Source: Tidjanibacter sp. (GTDB lineage Bacteria > Bacteroidota > Bacteroidia > Bacteroidales > Rikenellaceae). From it: DNA of 64,000 nt. The DNA lies in the NCBI GenBank assembly GCA_017936605.1, contig JAGBFH010000009.1, forward strand, positions 1 through 64,000, in the 5' to 3' direction. Below, piece after piece: positions 55,084 through 63,611 of the stretch. A program made the position numbers and the translations under genes. Every line of letters begins with the position of its first letter. Position 1 is the stretch's first letter. Under the pieces are notes generated by a model. It was not told the DNA's origin. It ran no database searches and saw only the letters and a list, made by a program, of their open reading frames with translations.

Positions 55084-55962
55084 ATGAAAGGAATCGTTTT
55101 GGCGGGGGGGAGTGGCACAAGGCTCTACCCCATCACAAAGGGCATCAGCAAGCAGCTCTTGCCCGTCTACGATAAGCCGATGATATACTATCCCATCTCG
55201 GTGTTGATGCTCGCGGGCATACGCGAGATACTCATCATCACCACCCCTCACGATATGCCTGCTTTCCAGCGACTTCTGGGCAACGGCAGCGACTATGGCG
55301 TGAGGTTCTACTACGCCGCTCAAGCGCAGCCCAACGGCCTTGCCGAGGCATTCGTGATAGGTAGGGAGTTCATCGGGAACGACAATGTGTGCCTCGTGTT
55401 GGGCGACAACATCTTCTATGGCCAGGGCTTTACGGGTATGTTGCAGGCGGCCGTGGCGAGAGCCGAGGAGGAGCACCTCTCGACCATCTTTGGCTACCGC
55501 GTACCCAACCCCGAGAGGTTTGGCGTTGCGGAGGTCGATGGCGAGTGCCGGGTGATTTCCATTGAGGAGAAACCCTCGGAGCCCAAGAGCGATGTGGCCG
55601 TTACGGGGCTCTATGTCTATACAAATGAGGTTGTCAAGATTGCCGATAGCCTGCAACCTTCTGCCCGAGGCGAAAAAGAGATTACTGATGTAAACAAGGC
55701 TTTTTTGGCCGAGGGCAGACTCTATATGCAGCCACTCGGTCGTGGTTTTGCTTGGCTCGATACGGGCACCCACGAGAGTTTGTTCGATGCCGCGAGGTTT
55801 GTGGAGGTCGTGGAGAGCCGCCAGGGTGTGCAGATTGCCTGCCTGGAGGAGATTGCCTGGAGGAAAGGTTGGATTTCGAGCGAAAGGCTCAGGGAGCTTG
55901 CCGAGCCTATGCGCGGCAGTGCCTACGGACAATATATGCTTAAACTTGCGGGCGAGAGATGA
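55084..55962 (+). CDS. rfbA: Glucose-1-phosphate thymidylyltransferase
   Basis: First enzyme of dTDP-L-rhamnose synthesis, 292 aa, making dTDP-glucose. Signature loop [20 protein letters not shown], then [29 protein letters not shown] and the C-terminal [12 protein letters not shown]-rich, 10 bp after the NTP_transf_5 gene. It overlaps rfbC by 4 bp. Confidence 0.96.
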   Translation: MKGIVLAGGSGTRLYPITKGISKQLLPVYDKPMIYYPISVLMLAGIREILIITTPHDMPAFQRLLGNGSDYGVRFYYAAQAQPNGLAEAFVIGREFIGNDNVCLVLGDNIFYGQGFTGMLQAAVARAEEEHLSTIFGYRVPNPERFGVAEVDGECRVISIEEKPSEPKSDVAVTGLYVYTNEVVKIADSLQPSARGEKEITDVNKAFLAEGRLYMQPLGRGFAWLDTGTHESLFDAARFVEVVESRQGVQIACLEEIAWRKGWISSERLRELAEPMRGSAYGQYMLKLAGER

Positions 55963-56498
55963 ATGTTCTAAGGACTGATATTGAGGGAGTTCTGATTATT
56001 GAGCCCACCATTCACGGCGACTCGAGGGGGTACTTTATGGAGTCCTTCTCGCAGCGAGATTTCGCGGCCCAAACGGGTGTTGAGGTGAGGTTTGTGCAGG
56101 ATAATGAGAGCCGCTCCAGAAGGGGTGTGCTGCGCGGTCTTCACTTCCAGAGGGAGCCCCACGCTCAGGCAAAACTCGTGCGCGTGGTAAGCGGCAGGGT
56201 GCTCGATGTGGCCGTAGATATTAGGCCCGAAAGCCCCACTTTTGGCAAATATGTGGCCGTTGAACTCTCGGGCACCAACCACCGCCAACTCTTCATTCCC
56301 AAGGGTTTTGCCCACGGCTATGTGGTGCTGGAAGATGATACGGTTTTTCAGTATAAATGCGATGAATACTACCACCCCGAATCGGAGGGCGGCATCGCCT
56401 GGAACGACCCACAGATTGGCATTGAGTGGCCCCTTGCCGAGAGCGAAATAATCCTCTCCGAGAAAGATAGTAATAGACCAACACTCAGTGAGTTATGA
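55959..56498 (+). CDS. rfbC: dTDP-4-dehydrorhamnose 3,5-epimerase
   Basis: Cupin epimerase of 179 aa in the rhamnose pathway. Conserved blocks include [20 protein letters not shown], with the catalytic His region, [18 protein letters not shown] and [22 protein letters not shown]. It overlaps rfbA and rfbD by 4 bp each, so the set is translationally coupled. Confidence 0.96.
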   Translation: MNVLRTDIEGVLIIEPTIHGDSRGYFMESFSQRDFAAQTGVEVRFVQDNESRSRRGVLRGLHFQREPHAQAKLVRVVSGRVLDVAVDIRPESPTFGKYVAVELSGTNHRQLFIPKGFAHGYVVLEDDTVFQYKCDEYYHPESEGGIAWNDPQIGIEWPLAESEIILSEKDSNRPTLSEL

Positions 56499-57349
56499 GA
56501 ATCTTAGTCACCGGTGCAGAGGGACAGTTAGGTCGTAGTATCCGCCGAGCCGCAATTGGCCAGGCGGATGACTATATTTTCACCGATGTGGCTGAATTGG
56601 ATATTACAGACCGCGAGGCAGTCAGGAGTTATGTTGCTGAGCAAGAGGTGGATATAATCGTGAATTGTGCTGCCTACACCAATGTCGAGAGAGCGGAGGA
56701 GGATGAGGCTACGGCCCATCTGCTCAATGCTACGGCAGTAGGCTATCTGGCTGAGGCGGCCAAGGCGAATGGTGCTCTGCTGATTCACATCTCCACCGAC
56801 TATGTCTTTATGGGCGGTTGTTGCTCGCAGCTCACCGAGGAGAGCCACCCCCAACCCGTGAACGCCTATGGGCGCACAAAACTCGCTGGCGAAGAGGCTG
56901 TTATGGCAAGCGGCTGTCACTATATCATTCTGCGCACCGCGTGGCTCTACTCCGAGTTTGGCCACAATTTTGTAAAGACGATGTTGCGCCTTACCTCCGA
57001 GCGCGAGGAGGTGAGGGTTGTGAGCGACCAGATAGGCTCGCCCACCTATGCAGGCGACTTGGCGGAGGCCATCGTGGGCATAATCAAGGAGCGCAACTTC
57101 CGCGAGGGCGTGTACCACTACACCAACCTCGGCGAATGTTCGTGGTGGCAGTTCGCAGTGGAGATAGCAGGGCTTGCGGGCCACAAAGGTTGCAAGGTAA
57201 CCCCCTGTACGACAGCGGAGTATGGTGCCAGGGCTGTACGCCCGCTGTGTGCCGTACTGGATAAGAGAAAGTTTATGACGAGCTTCTGTAGGGAGATTCC
57301 CCACTGGAGCGAGTCGCTCAAAAAGTGCATAGATGAACTTCAAGCGTAA
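56495..57349 (+). CDS. rfbD: dTDP-4-dehydrorhamnose reductase
   Basis: Final enzyme of dTDP-L-rhamnose synthesis, 284 aa. The NAD(P)H motif is ILVTGAEGQLGRSIR. The catalytic region holds HISTDYVFMGG and YGRTKLAGEEAV. It overlaps rfbC by 4 bp and rfbB by 17 bp. Confidence 0.95.
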   Translation: MRILVTGAEGQLGRSIRRAAIGQADDYIFTDVAELDITDREAVRSYVAEQEVDIIVNCAAYTNVERAEEDEATAHLLNATAVGYLAEAAKANGALLIHISTDYVFMGGCCSQLTEESHPQPVNAYGRTKLAGEEAVMASGCHYIILRTAWLYSEFGHNFVKTMLRLTSEREEVRVVSDQIGSPTYAGDLAEAIVGIIKERNFREGVYHYTNLGECSWWQFAVEIAGLAGHKGCKVTPCTTAEYGARAVRPLCAVLDKRKFMTSFCREIPHWSESLKKCIDELQA

Positions 57350-58406
57350 TATACTCATAACGGGCGGTGCGGGCTTCATCGGCTCCCATGTGGTACGGTT
57401 GTTTGTGAACAAATACCCTGATTACCGCATCGTCTGCCTCGATAAGCTCACCTACGCGGGCAATCTGGCCAACCTCCGCGATGTGGAGACGGCACCCAAC
57501 TACGACTTCGTGCGAGGAGACATTTGCGACTACGAGGGCGTGCTGAAGATTCTTGGCGACTACCACATCGACGGCATCATCCACCTTGCGGCCGAGAGCC
57601 ATGTAGACCGCTCTATCAAAGACCCCTTCGCCTTTGCCAAGACAAATGTAATGGGTACATTAAGCCTCTTGCAGGCTGCAAAACTCTATTGGGAGAGCCT
57701 GCCCGAGGGGTATGAGGGCAAACGCTTCTACCACATTTCGACCGACGAGGTCTATGGCGCACTGGAGCCCAACGGAGGGTTGTTTACCGAACAGACCCCC
57801 TATGCGCCCCATAGCCCCTATAGTGCGAGCAAGGCGAGTAGCGACCACTTCGTAAGGGCCTACCACGACACCTACGGGCTGCCTACCATTATCTCCAACT
57901 GCTCCAATAACTACGGCCCCTACCAGTTCCCCGAGAAACTCATACCTCTCTTTATCAACAATATCCGCCAGCACAAACCACTTCCCGTCTATGGCAAGGG
58001 CGAGAATGTGAGAGATTGGCTCTATGTGGAGGACCACGCAAGGGCCATAGACCTCATCTTCCACGAGGGCAAAGTGGCTGAGACATATAATATTGGTGGC
58101 AATAACGAGTGGCGCAACATAGACCTTGTGAGGGTGCTCATTGCGACCACCGACCGCCTGCTTGGTAACCCCGAGGGCCACTCGCTGGACCTTATAACCT
58201 ATGTCACCGACCGCGCGGGCCACGACCTGAGATACGCCATCGATAGCACCAAATTGCAGCAGGAACTCGGCTGGAGCCCCTCTTTGCAATTCGAGGAGGG
58301 CATCGAAAAGACCGTGCGCTGGTACCTCACCAACCAAGAGTGGCTCGACGGTGTCACCTCCGGCGACTACCAACGCTACTACGAGGAGATGTATAAGGGT
58401 AGGTAG
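57333..58406 (+). CDS. rfbB: dTDP-glucose 4,6-dehydratase
   Basis: NAD-dependent dehydratase of 357 aa, second step of dTDP-L-rhamnose synthesis, encoded last. ILITGGAGFIGSHVVRLF, STDEVYGAL with the catalytic Asp-Glu, and YSASKASSDHFVRAYHDTYG are all present. It overlaps rfbD by 17 bp and closes the capsule locus; a strong terminator follows 28 bp downstream. Confidence 0.97.
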   Translation: MNFKRNILITGGAGFIGSHVVRLFVNKYPDYRIVCLDKLTYAGNLANLRDVETAPNYDFVRGDICDYEGVLKILGDYHIDGIIHLAAESHVDRSIKDPFAFAKTNVMGTLSLLQAAKLYWESLPEGYEGKRFYHISTDEVYGALEPNGGLFTEQTPYAPHSPYSASKASSDHFVRAYHDTYGLPTIISNCSNNYGPYQFPEKLIPLFINNIRQHKPLPVYGKGENVRDWLYVEDHARAIDLIFHEGKVAETYNIGGNNEWRNIDLVRVLIATTDRLLGNPEGHSLDLITYVTDRAGHDLRYAIDSTKLQQELGWSPSLQFEEGIEKTVRWYLTNQEWLDGVTSGDYQRYYEEMYKGR

Positions 58407-58434
58407 TCCGACGCTCATTTCACTAATGGTATCC

Positions 58435-58470
58435 AAAGGCCACCTCTTCAAGCTCGAAGAGGTGGCCTTT
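58435..58470 (+). terminator. Terminator at the end of the capsule locus
   Basis: A 15-bp perfect stem, AAAGGCCACCTCTTC with GAAGAGGTGGCCTTT, has a 6-nt loop and is followed by GTGTCT. The last T residues lie in the stem. Confidence 0.85.
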
Positions 58471-58484
58471 GTGTCTGGTAGGGT

Positions 58485-58514
58485 GGGGATTACTGCGCTA
58501 CGCTTGTGATCCCC
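58485..58514. other. Hairpin in the capsule-tRNA gap
   Basis: GGGGATTAC pairs with GTGATCCCC (one G-T wobble) across a 12-nt loop. Its GGGATTACTG start is shared with the variable/T-arm region of the nearby tRNA-Ser read on the opposite strand, which may be coincidence. Confidence 0.45.
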
Positions 58515-58544
58515 TATCGCTTGCCGCGGGGCCCTTGCAAACGA

Positions 58545-58676
58545 GCAATAATGATTGCAGTTTCGCCCGAGGCGAATAATCTTTTTTGTTTCCGCAGTCC
58601 TTCTGCAAACAAGTTTGCGAGGCCTACAAAAACAAAAAAGGCTTCGATATTATCGAAGCCCTGCAATCATTATTGC
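58545..58676. repeat. Cloverleaf-like palindromic element next to tRNA-Ser
   Basis: Perfect 16-bp terminal inverted repeats (58545-58560 and 58661-58676) enclose three hairpins. These are TTCGCC/GGCGAA at 58562-58576, GCAAAC/GTTTGC at 58605-58618, and GGCTTCGATA/TATCGAAGCC at 58640-58660. It carries no ORF. The right end lies 7 bp from the 3' end of tRNA-Ser. It could be a small mobile palindrome or a structured RNA. Confidence 0.65.
58634..58660 (-). terminator. Terminator of tRNA-Ser
   Basis: On the minus strand the hairpin GGCTTCGATA/TATCGAAGCC is followed by six T. It lies 24 bp downstream of the tRNA 3' end and is also one arm of the cloverleaf-like element. Confidence 0.75.
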
Positions 58677-58683
58677 CCTTTTG

Positions 58684-58771
58684 CGGAGAAAGGGGGATTC
58701 GAACCCCCGGTACAGTAATCCCGTACGACAGTTTAGCAAACTGTTGGTTTAAGCCACTCACCCATCTCTCC
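58684..58771 (-). tRNA. tRNA-Ser(GCT)
   Basis: An 88-nt serine tRNA with a long variable arm. The acceptor stem is GGAGAGA with TTTCTCC and the discriminator base is G. The anticodon stem-loop is ACAGT-TTGCTAA-ACTGT, with anticodon GCT reading AGC/AGU. The T arm is GGGGGTTCGAATCCCCC. CCA is not encoded. It is transcribed from a clear TTTG-N19-TATCTTTG promoter. Confidence 0.95.
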
Positions 58772-58793
58772 GTGCTTGACTTAAAAAGCAGGG

Positions 58794-58824
58794 CAAAGAT
58801 AAGGAGTTTTTGCGTATCTGCAAA
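58794..58824 (-). promoter_or_regulatory. Promoter of tRNA-Ser
   Basis: On the minus strand there is TTTG (58821-58824), a 19-bp spacer and TATCTTTG (58794-58801), 23 bp before the mature tRNA 5' end. Confidence 0.88.
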
Positions 58825-58975
58825 CCTTTTTGAGAAAAAATATCTCTTTTAGTGTTTTTTTTCCTCTCTCGCTGAGCCCCATCTGCACGGTTGTTGCTCT
58901 TAAAATGGGCCTCACAATACCGAGGAAAATATTTTTTCGCCCCGATTGTAGCAAATAGAAAAAAATTTTATTAAT

Positions 58976-59010
58976 TTTGTGTGCCAGAAGAAAAAAAAGT
59001 ATTACCTTTG
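58976..59010 (+). promoter_or_regulatory. Promoter of the DUF3575 gene
   Basis: TTTG at 58976-58979 and TACCTTTG at 59003-59010 with a 23-bp spacer. The roughly 300-bp gap between tRNA-Ser and the DUF3575 gene otherwise holds only A/T-rich sequence and the tRNA promoter. Confidence 0.75.
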
Positions 59011-59074
59011 ACGCGATATTCTATATCGTACAGTAGAATGATAGAAGTTTAATATAAAAATATCTGATTAGAAA

Positions 59075-59602
59075 ATGAAAAAAATTGCAGCTTTGGTTCT
59101 CTCGCTCTTCGCGGTTGTAACCGTTTCGAACGCACAGATCTGTTCACTTAAGTCGAACGCCCTCTACCTGGGTATTGGCGCTGTTAACCTTGGTGCTGAG
59201 TTCTCGGTAGCTCCCCAGTGGACTATTGATGTTTCGGGTACCGCAGTTATCTTCTCGCCCTGGCAGAGGACTGGTTCCGAGCTCTACCTCAATGGTTGGG
59301 ATGCAGTTGTTGAGGGTCGCTACTACCTCTGCAAAGCTTTCAATGGTCACCACTTCGGCGGTTTCCTTGAGGCTGCTCGCTTTGGTCAGGGTAACGCCTT
59401 TGGCGTATATGGTGATGGTAATATGGAGAACATTAAGGCCGCTGGTCTTGGCGTAAGCTATGGTTACTACTTCAAGCTCAACACCTACTGGGGTATTGAC
59501 TGTACCATCGGTATGGGTGCTGCTCTTGGTCGTCACAACAATAGCGATTGGCAGATTCTTCCCTTGCCTCGCGCACAGGTTGCTTTTGCTTACAAGTTCT
59601 AA
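59075..59602 (+). CDS. DUF3575 family outer-membrane protein
   Basis: Exported protein of 175 aa with a signal peptide ending VSNAQ (about residue 21). The mature part has alternating beta-strand character (LKSNALYLGIGAVNLGAEFSV, VVEGRYYLCKAF) and ends in AQVAFAYKF with a C-terminal aromatic, as in outer-membrane beta barrels. DUF3575 proteins are small barrel proteins of Bacteroidota without an assigned function. It has its own promoter and terminator. Confidence 0.85.
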   Translation: MKKIAALVLSLFAVVTVSNAQICSLKSNALYLGIGAVNLGAEFSVAPQWTIDVSGTAVIFSPWQRTGSELYLNGWDAVVEGRYYLCKAFNGHHFGGFLEAARFGQGNAFGVYGDGNMENIKAAGLGVSYGYYFKLNTYWGIDCTIGMGAALGRHNNSDWQILPLPRAQVAFAYKF

Positions 59603-59624
59603 GGAGCGACAAAGAAACAATAAA

Positions 59625-59662
59625 CAGAGGGCTCGATTTTGCAATCGAGCCCTCTGTTTTTT
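59625..59662 (+). terminator. Terminator of the DUF3575 gene
   Basis: A 14-bp perfect stem CAGAGGGCTCGATT/AATCGAGCCCTCTG with a TTGC loop and six T follows 22 bp after the stop codon. Confidence 0.93.
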
Positions 59663-59684
59663 GTGCGGTGGGGAGATAGGGAAG

Positions 59685-59762
59685 GCTTTAAGGACTTTAA
59701 GGACCTTAGGGAGATTTGAGAGATTTGAGAGATTAGGGAGATTAGGGAGATTAGGGAGATAA
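59685..59762. repeat. Nonamer array between DUF3575 and aspS
   Basis: TTAAGGACT/TTAAGGACC units pass into GATTTGAGA units and then into four TTAGGGAGA units with the 9-bp period kept. The rest of this 332-bp gap holds two terminators and nothing else that I recognise. Confidence 0.85.
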
Positions 59763-59814
59763 AGGCCTCTCCCTAACATCCCTAAATGATTCTCAACTCT
59801 CACAATTACAGAAA

Positions 59815-59840
59815 ACCACCGCCAAATGTTTGGCGGTGGT
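59815..59840 (-). terminator. Terminator of aspS
   Basis: The stem ACCACCGCCAAA/TTTGGCGGTGGT (12 bp) is followed on the minus strand by TTTTCTG. It is 94 bp beyond the aspS stop. Confidence 0.75.
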
Positions 59841-59934
59841 CTTATTGTATTGTTGTCCGTCTAACGGAGTGGGGATATCGGCTCCGATTTTAGCGGAGTT
59901 GGGGAGTCCCCATTCCTTCGAGGCGGCCTCTGGG

Positions 59935-61689
59935 TTAGTCTTGCTGCTCGACGAGTTTGATGTTGAGGTCCACGAGCTGCGCGGGGTCGATTGCGGTGGG
60001 CGAGTCGACCATCACATCGCGGCCCTGGTTGTTCTTGGGGAAGGCGATGTAGTCGCGGATGGACTCCGAGCCACCAAAGAGCGAGCAGAACCTGTCGAAA
60101 CCGAAGGCGATACCTGCGTGGGGAGGTGCGCCGAACTTAAAGGCGTTCATAAGGAAGCCAAACTGTGCCTCGGCCTGCTCGGGCGAGAAGCCGAGAAGTT
60201 TGAACATCTTTTGCTGGAGTGCGCTGTCGAAGATACGCACCGAGCCGCCGCCCACCTCGACACCGTTGCAAACGAAGTCGTAGGCATTGGCCCTAACCCT
60301 ACCGGGATCGCTCTCCATATACTCCACATCCTCGGGCTTGGGCGAGGTGAAGGGGTGGTGCATAGCGTAGAAGCGCTGGGTCTCCTCGTCCCACTCCAAC
60401 AGGGGGAAGTCGACAACCCAGAGGGGTGCGAACTTTTTGGGGTCGCGCAGACCCAGACGGTCGCCCATCTCCAGACGGAGCACATTGAGGGCCGCGAGGG
60501 TGTGCTTCCTCTCGCCGGCGAGGATGAGGATGAGGTCACCTGCCTTGGCACCACACTTGGCGGCCAGAGCGGTGAGCTCCTCGGGGGTGTAGAACTTGTC
60601 GATGCTCGACTTGATGCCACCCTCCTCTACGCGAATCCATACGAGGCCTTTGGCGCCTACCTGTGGACGCTTCACGAAGTCGGTCAGCGAGTCAATCTGC
60701 TTGCGGGTGTAGTTTGCGCAGCCCTCTGCTACGATGGCACCCACATACTCTGCCGAGTCGAATACGACGAAATCTTTACCCTTGACATCGGCGGTAATAT
60801 CGTTGAACTCCATACCGAAACGGATATCGGGCTTGTCGGAGCCATATTTCTCCATAGCCTCGTGCCACGACATACGGGGGAACGAGTAGTCTATCTCCAC
60901 GCCGAGCACCTCCTTGAAGAGGGTCTTGGCGAAACGCTCAAAGATGTTCAGAACATCCTCCTGCTCCACGAACGACATCTCGCAGTCGATCTGTGTGAAC
61001 TCGGGCTGACGGTCGGCCCTGAGGTCCTCGTCGCGGAAGCAGCGCACAATCTGGAAGTAGCGGTCGTAGCCTGCCACCATCAGCAGCTGCTTGAAGGTCT
61101 GGGGCGACTGGGGAAGTGCATAGAACTTGCCAGGGTTGAGCCTTGAGGGAACCAGGAAGTCGCGTGCGCCCTCGGGAGTGGAGTTAATCATATAGGGGGT
61201 CTCAATCTCCATAAAGTTCTCGCCCGAGAGGAAGTTGCGAGTAACCTGTGCCATACGGTGGCGCAGCATAAGGGCATTTTTGAGAGGGTTGCGCCTCAAA
61301 TCGAGGTAGCGATAGCGCATCCTCAGGTCGTCGCCACCATCGGTGTTGTCCTCAATGGTGAAGGGAGGGGTCTCGGCGGCGTTGAGCACCTTGAGCTCGG
61401 CTACGGCCACCTCAATCTCGCCTGTGGGAATCTTGTTGTTCTTGCTCGAACGCTCCAGCACGCGGCCTTTGGCCTGGATGACATACTCACGACCGAGCTG
61501 TCCGGCGGCCTCTTTCACCATCTCGGAGCTGCCCTCATCGACGACGAGCTGGGTGATGCCGTAGCGGTCGCGCAGGTCAATAAAAGTCATACCGCCGAGG
61601 TTGCGTACTCTCTGTACCCAACCTGCGAGTGTCACCTCCTCGGAGAGGTGCTGAAGGCGAAGTTCGCCACAAGTGTGTGTTCTGTACAT
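59935..61689 (-). CDS. aspS: Aspartyl-tRNA synthetase
   Basis: Class II aminoacyl-tRNA synthetase of 584 aa, the bacterial AspRS type with an inserted GAD domain. The OB-fold anticodon-binding domain is at the N terminus ([20 protein letters not shown]). Motif 2 is [18 protein letters not shown] and motif 3 is [14 protein letters not shown]. Its start codon lies 76 bp from that of tadA, and the two genes diverge. Confidence 0.97.
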   Translation of the reverse strand: MYRTHTCGELRLQHLSEEVTLAGWVQRVRNLGGMTFIDLRDRYGITQLVVDEGSSEMVKEAAGQLGREYVIQAKGRVLERSSKNNKIPTGEIEVAVAELKVLNAAETPPFTIEDNTDGGDDLRMRYRYLDLRRNPLKNALMLRHRMAQVTRNFLSGENFMEIETPYMINSTPEGARDFLVPSRLNPGKFYALPQSPQTFKQLLMVAGYDRYFQIVRCFRDEDLRADRQPEFTQIDCEMSFVEQEDVLNIFERFAKTLFKEVLGVEIDYSFPRMSWHEAMEKYGSDKPDIRFGMEFNDITADVKGKDFVVFDSAEYVGAIVAEGCANYTRKQIDSLTDFVKRPQVGAKGLVWIRVEEGGIKSSIDKFYTPEELTALAAKCGAKAGDLILILAGERKHTLAALNVLRLEMGDRLGLRDPKKFAPLWVVDFPLLEWDEETQRFYAMHHPFTSPKPEDVEYMESDPGRVRANAYDFVCNGVEVGGGSVRIFDSALQQKMFKLLGFSPEQAEAQFGFLMNAFKFGAPPHAGIAFGFDRFCSLFGGSESIRDYIAFPKNNQGRDVMVDSPTAIDPAQLVDLNIKLVEQQD

Positions 61690-61718
61690 ACCTTATTTAT
61701 TATATTGTTATTTTTTCG

Positions 61719-61726
61719 TACCTTTG
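61719..61726 (+). promoter_or_regulatory. Promoter -7 box of tadA
   Basis: TACCTTTG, placing the transcription start near 61733. That start supports ATG 61766 rather than the in-frame GTG at 61733 as the tadA start. A TTTG -33 box was not found at normal spacing. Confidence 0.6.
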
Positions 61727-61749
61727 TAGTCTGTGGGAGAAAAATCTTT

Positions 61750-61757
61750 CAAAGGTA
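61750..61757 (-). promoter_or_regulatory. Candidate -7 box of aspS
   Basis: On the minus strand the sequence is TACCTTTG. It forms a 9-bp inverted repeat with the tadA box, so the two predicted start sites face each other across about 23 bp. No -33 box is evident. Confidence 0.5.
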
Positions 61758-61765
61758 CAAAAAAG

Positions 61766-62215
61766 ATGGAAACGGAGTACAATATGGAGCATTTTTTTAT
61801 GCAAAGGGCGCTTTCGGAGGCTCGTATGGCAGCCGAGGAGGGCGAAATACCCATCGGTGCGGTCGTTGTGTGTGGCGGCAGGATTGTCGGCAAGGGCCAC
61901 AATAGGGTAGAGGCGCTGGGCGATGCTACGGCCCACGCCGAGATGCAGGCCCTCACCGCGGCAATGAACACCCTCGGTGGGAAGTACCTGCCCGAGTGTA
62001 CACTCTATGTCACTGTGGAGCCTTGCGTGATGTGCGCCGGAGCGCTCGCTTGGAGCCAGATAGGGCGCGTGGTCTATGGCGCAGCCGACCCCAAGAGGGG
62101 CTATTCGACCTACTCCAACCACATACTTCACCCCAAAACTGAGGTGGTGGCAGGACTTATGGAGGAGGAATGTAGGAGTATTATGGAAGAATTTTTCAAA
62201 AAATTGCGCAAGTGA
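61766..62215 (+). CDS. tadA: tRNA-specific adenosine deaminase
   Basis: Zinc deaminase of 149 aa converting A34 to inosine in tRNA-Arg(ACG). The catalytic motifs are HAEM (in ATAHAEMQAL) and PCVMCAGAL, the H-A-E and P-C-x2-C zinc site. An in-frame GTG at 61733 lies at the predicted transcription start, so I used ATG 61766 (METEYNMEHF). Confidence 0.93.
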   Translation: METEYNMEHFFMQRALSEARMAAEEGEIPIGAVVVCGGRIVGKGHNRVEALGDATAHAEMQALTAAMNTLGGKYLPECTLYVTVEPCVMCAGALAWSQIGRVVYGAADPKRGYSTYSNHILHPKTEVVAGLMEEECRSIMEEFFKKLRK

Positions 62216-62216
62216 A

Positions 62217-62247
62217 TTGCAATTCCGCAGAGGATTGCATAATTTTG
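62217..62247 (+). promoter_or_regulatory. Promoter of the TPR-like protein
   Basis: TTG at 62217-62219, a 20-bp spacer and TAATTTTG at 62240-62247. It overlaps nothing and starts 2 bp after the tadA stop. Confidence 0.65.
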
Positions 62248-62312
62248 TGGCAATTATTTCGTTGAAATAATAACTGGGACAAAACTAATAACTAAAATAA
62301 TCAAACGATACA

Positions 62313-63305
62313 ATGAAAATCAAAGCTTTTATGGTTGCTCTTGCAGCACTTGTTTTGAGCACCAACACTTTTGCACAGGATCTCGAGATTGAGCTCAACA
62401 ACACCTATGCAGAGGCTATGACGGCGATTAAAGCAAAACAGTATGATGTTGCTCTTACCGCCCTGTATAAGACTCTGGATATGGCATTTGAGGTGGAGAA
62501 TGCAGACTATGTAGTTAAGGCACAGAGGTATATCCCCGTGTGCAACCTCAACAGCGGTAATCAGAAACTCCAGGCAAAGGATTTGAACGGTGCGCTTGAG
62601 GATTATGCCAAGGCTATCGAGTCGGGCAACTTCTATGGTGACACCAAGACCGTGCGCAATGCAAAGAACCGCATTTCGGCAATCTATAAGAGTATGGGTG
62701 CGAAGGCTTACAATAGCAAGAACTACGCAAGTGCAATCGAGGTATTTGCAAAAGGCTATGAGGCCAACCGTCAGGATACCGACCTGGCCCTCTACCTCGC
62801 ACAGAGCTACTGCGAGCTCAAGGACTTTGAGAATGGTGTGAGGGTTTATACCGACATCATCAACCTTGAGACCCGTCACAGCAAATTTGCCAAGGCCGCT
62901 GCCAACGCCAAATCGAAACTCTCCAACTACCTCTTGGTGAAAGCTCAGGAGGAGATTAAGAAGGGCGATAAGGATGCTGCCTATGCAACTCTCGAGACCC
63001 TCGTGGATGCAGTTCCTGCAAACTACACCAACCAGATTTTCCGCCTGAACACCGCCGCCAGCAATAGCGATTGGGCCAACCTCGCAGCTTGGGGCGAGGA
63101 GGCACTTGCCCACTTCAAAGGCAACGCCGAGCAGTCGAGCGACATCAACTACCTCATCGCCGTTGCTTACGATAGTATGGACCAGAACGAGAAGGCTGTT
63201 GAGGCTTATCAGCGCGTAACCGCCGGCAAGCAGGTTACTGCTGCCAAGAAGCGCGTTGTGGAGTTGAATAAGTTTATGAAGGAGCAGAAAGCCCACCAGA
63301 AATAG
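62313..63305 (+). CDS. Secreted tetratricopeptide-repeat-like protein
   Basis: 330 aa with a signal peptide cleaved after STNTFA (about residue 21). The mature protein is all alpha-helical, with about seven TPR-like pairs such as AIKAKQYDVALTALYKTLD, AKDLNGALEDYAKAIESG, NYASAIEVFAKGYEANRQD and NEKAVEAYQRV. It is probably a periplasmic or outer-membrane-associated scaffold. No enzymatic motif is seen. It has its own promoter. A GCGAGC/GCTCGC hairpin and copy 4 of the branched element follow the stop codon. Confidence 0.82.
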   Translation: MKIKAFMVALAALVLSTNTFAQDLEIELNNTYAEAMTAIKAKQYDVALTALYKTLDMAFEVENADYVVKAQRYIPVCNLNSGNQKLQAKDLNGALEDYAKAIESGNFYGDTKTVRNAKNRISAIYKSMGAKAYNSKNYASAIEVFAKGYEANRQDTDLALYLAQSYCELKDFENGVRVYTDIINLETRHSKFAKAAANAKSKLSNYLLVKAQEEIKKGDKDAAYATLETLVDAVPANYTNQIFRLNTAASNSDWANLAAWGEEALAHFKGNAEQSSDINYLIAVAYDSMDQNEKAVEAYQRVTAGKQVTAAKKRVVELNKFMKEQKAHQK

Positions 63306-63330
63306 ACGCATATAGCGAGCGACTGCTCGC

Positions 63331-63449
63331 GAGCACATCTCGCGGGTGAATTTTGCACCACCTACAATGGGCGAGTTCCTCACTTACCTCGAGTAAGCTG
63401 CGGACTCGCCCATCTTGTTGGCACAAAATTCCCTCCGCGATATGCGCTC
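63331..63449 (+). repeat. Branched palindromic 3'-UTR element, copy 4
   Basis: Outer arms GAGCACATCTCGCGG and CCGCGATATGCGCTC pair with two mismatches. The middle stem is GAATTTTG/CAAAATTC, the inner stem GGGCGAGT/ACTCGCCC and the terminal hairpin CTTAC/GTAAG. Ahead of it, ACGCATATAGCG directly after the stop codon matches the left arm of copy 1. A GCGAGC/GCTCGC hairpin follows at 63315-63330. Confidence 0.86.
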
Positions 63450-63508
63450 TTGTGTCTACTGGTCTATGGGGCCTATGGGTCTTATAGGTCTTATAGGCCC
63501 CATCTAAC

Positions 63509-63555
63509 ACCCTCCCCTAAGTTAGGGGAGGGTGCCGAAGGCGGGAGAGGTCTGT
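63509..63555 (+). repeat. Dispersed palindrome with fixed tail, copy c
   Basis: A 25-bp palindrome with core CCCTCCCCTAAGTTAGGGGAGGG is followed by a GCCGAAGGC spacer and GGGAGAGGTCTGT. It has the same orientation as copy a. Confidence 0.82.
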
Positions 63556-63582
63556 AGAAAAGCGGTCAGCGGTCAGCTTTGC

Positions 63583-63610
63583 TCACGGGTTACAAAAATG
63601 TAACCCGTGA
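63583..63610. other. Isolated hairpin in intergenic DNA
   Basis: A perfect 11-bp stem TCACGGGTTAC/GTAACCCGTGA with loop AAAAAT. It has no T-run, so it is not an obvious terminator. Confidence 0.55.
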
Positions 63611-63611
63611 A

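Noticed and set aside
61733..61765. GTG start extending tadA by 11 codons
   Set aside because: The TACCTTTG box at 61719-61726 puts the transcript start at about this position, and the extra residues are not part of the family.
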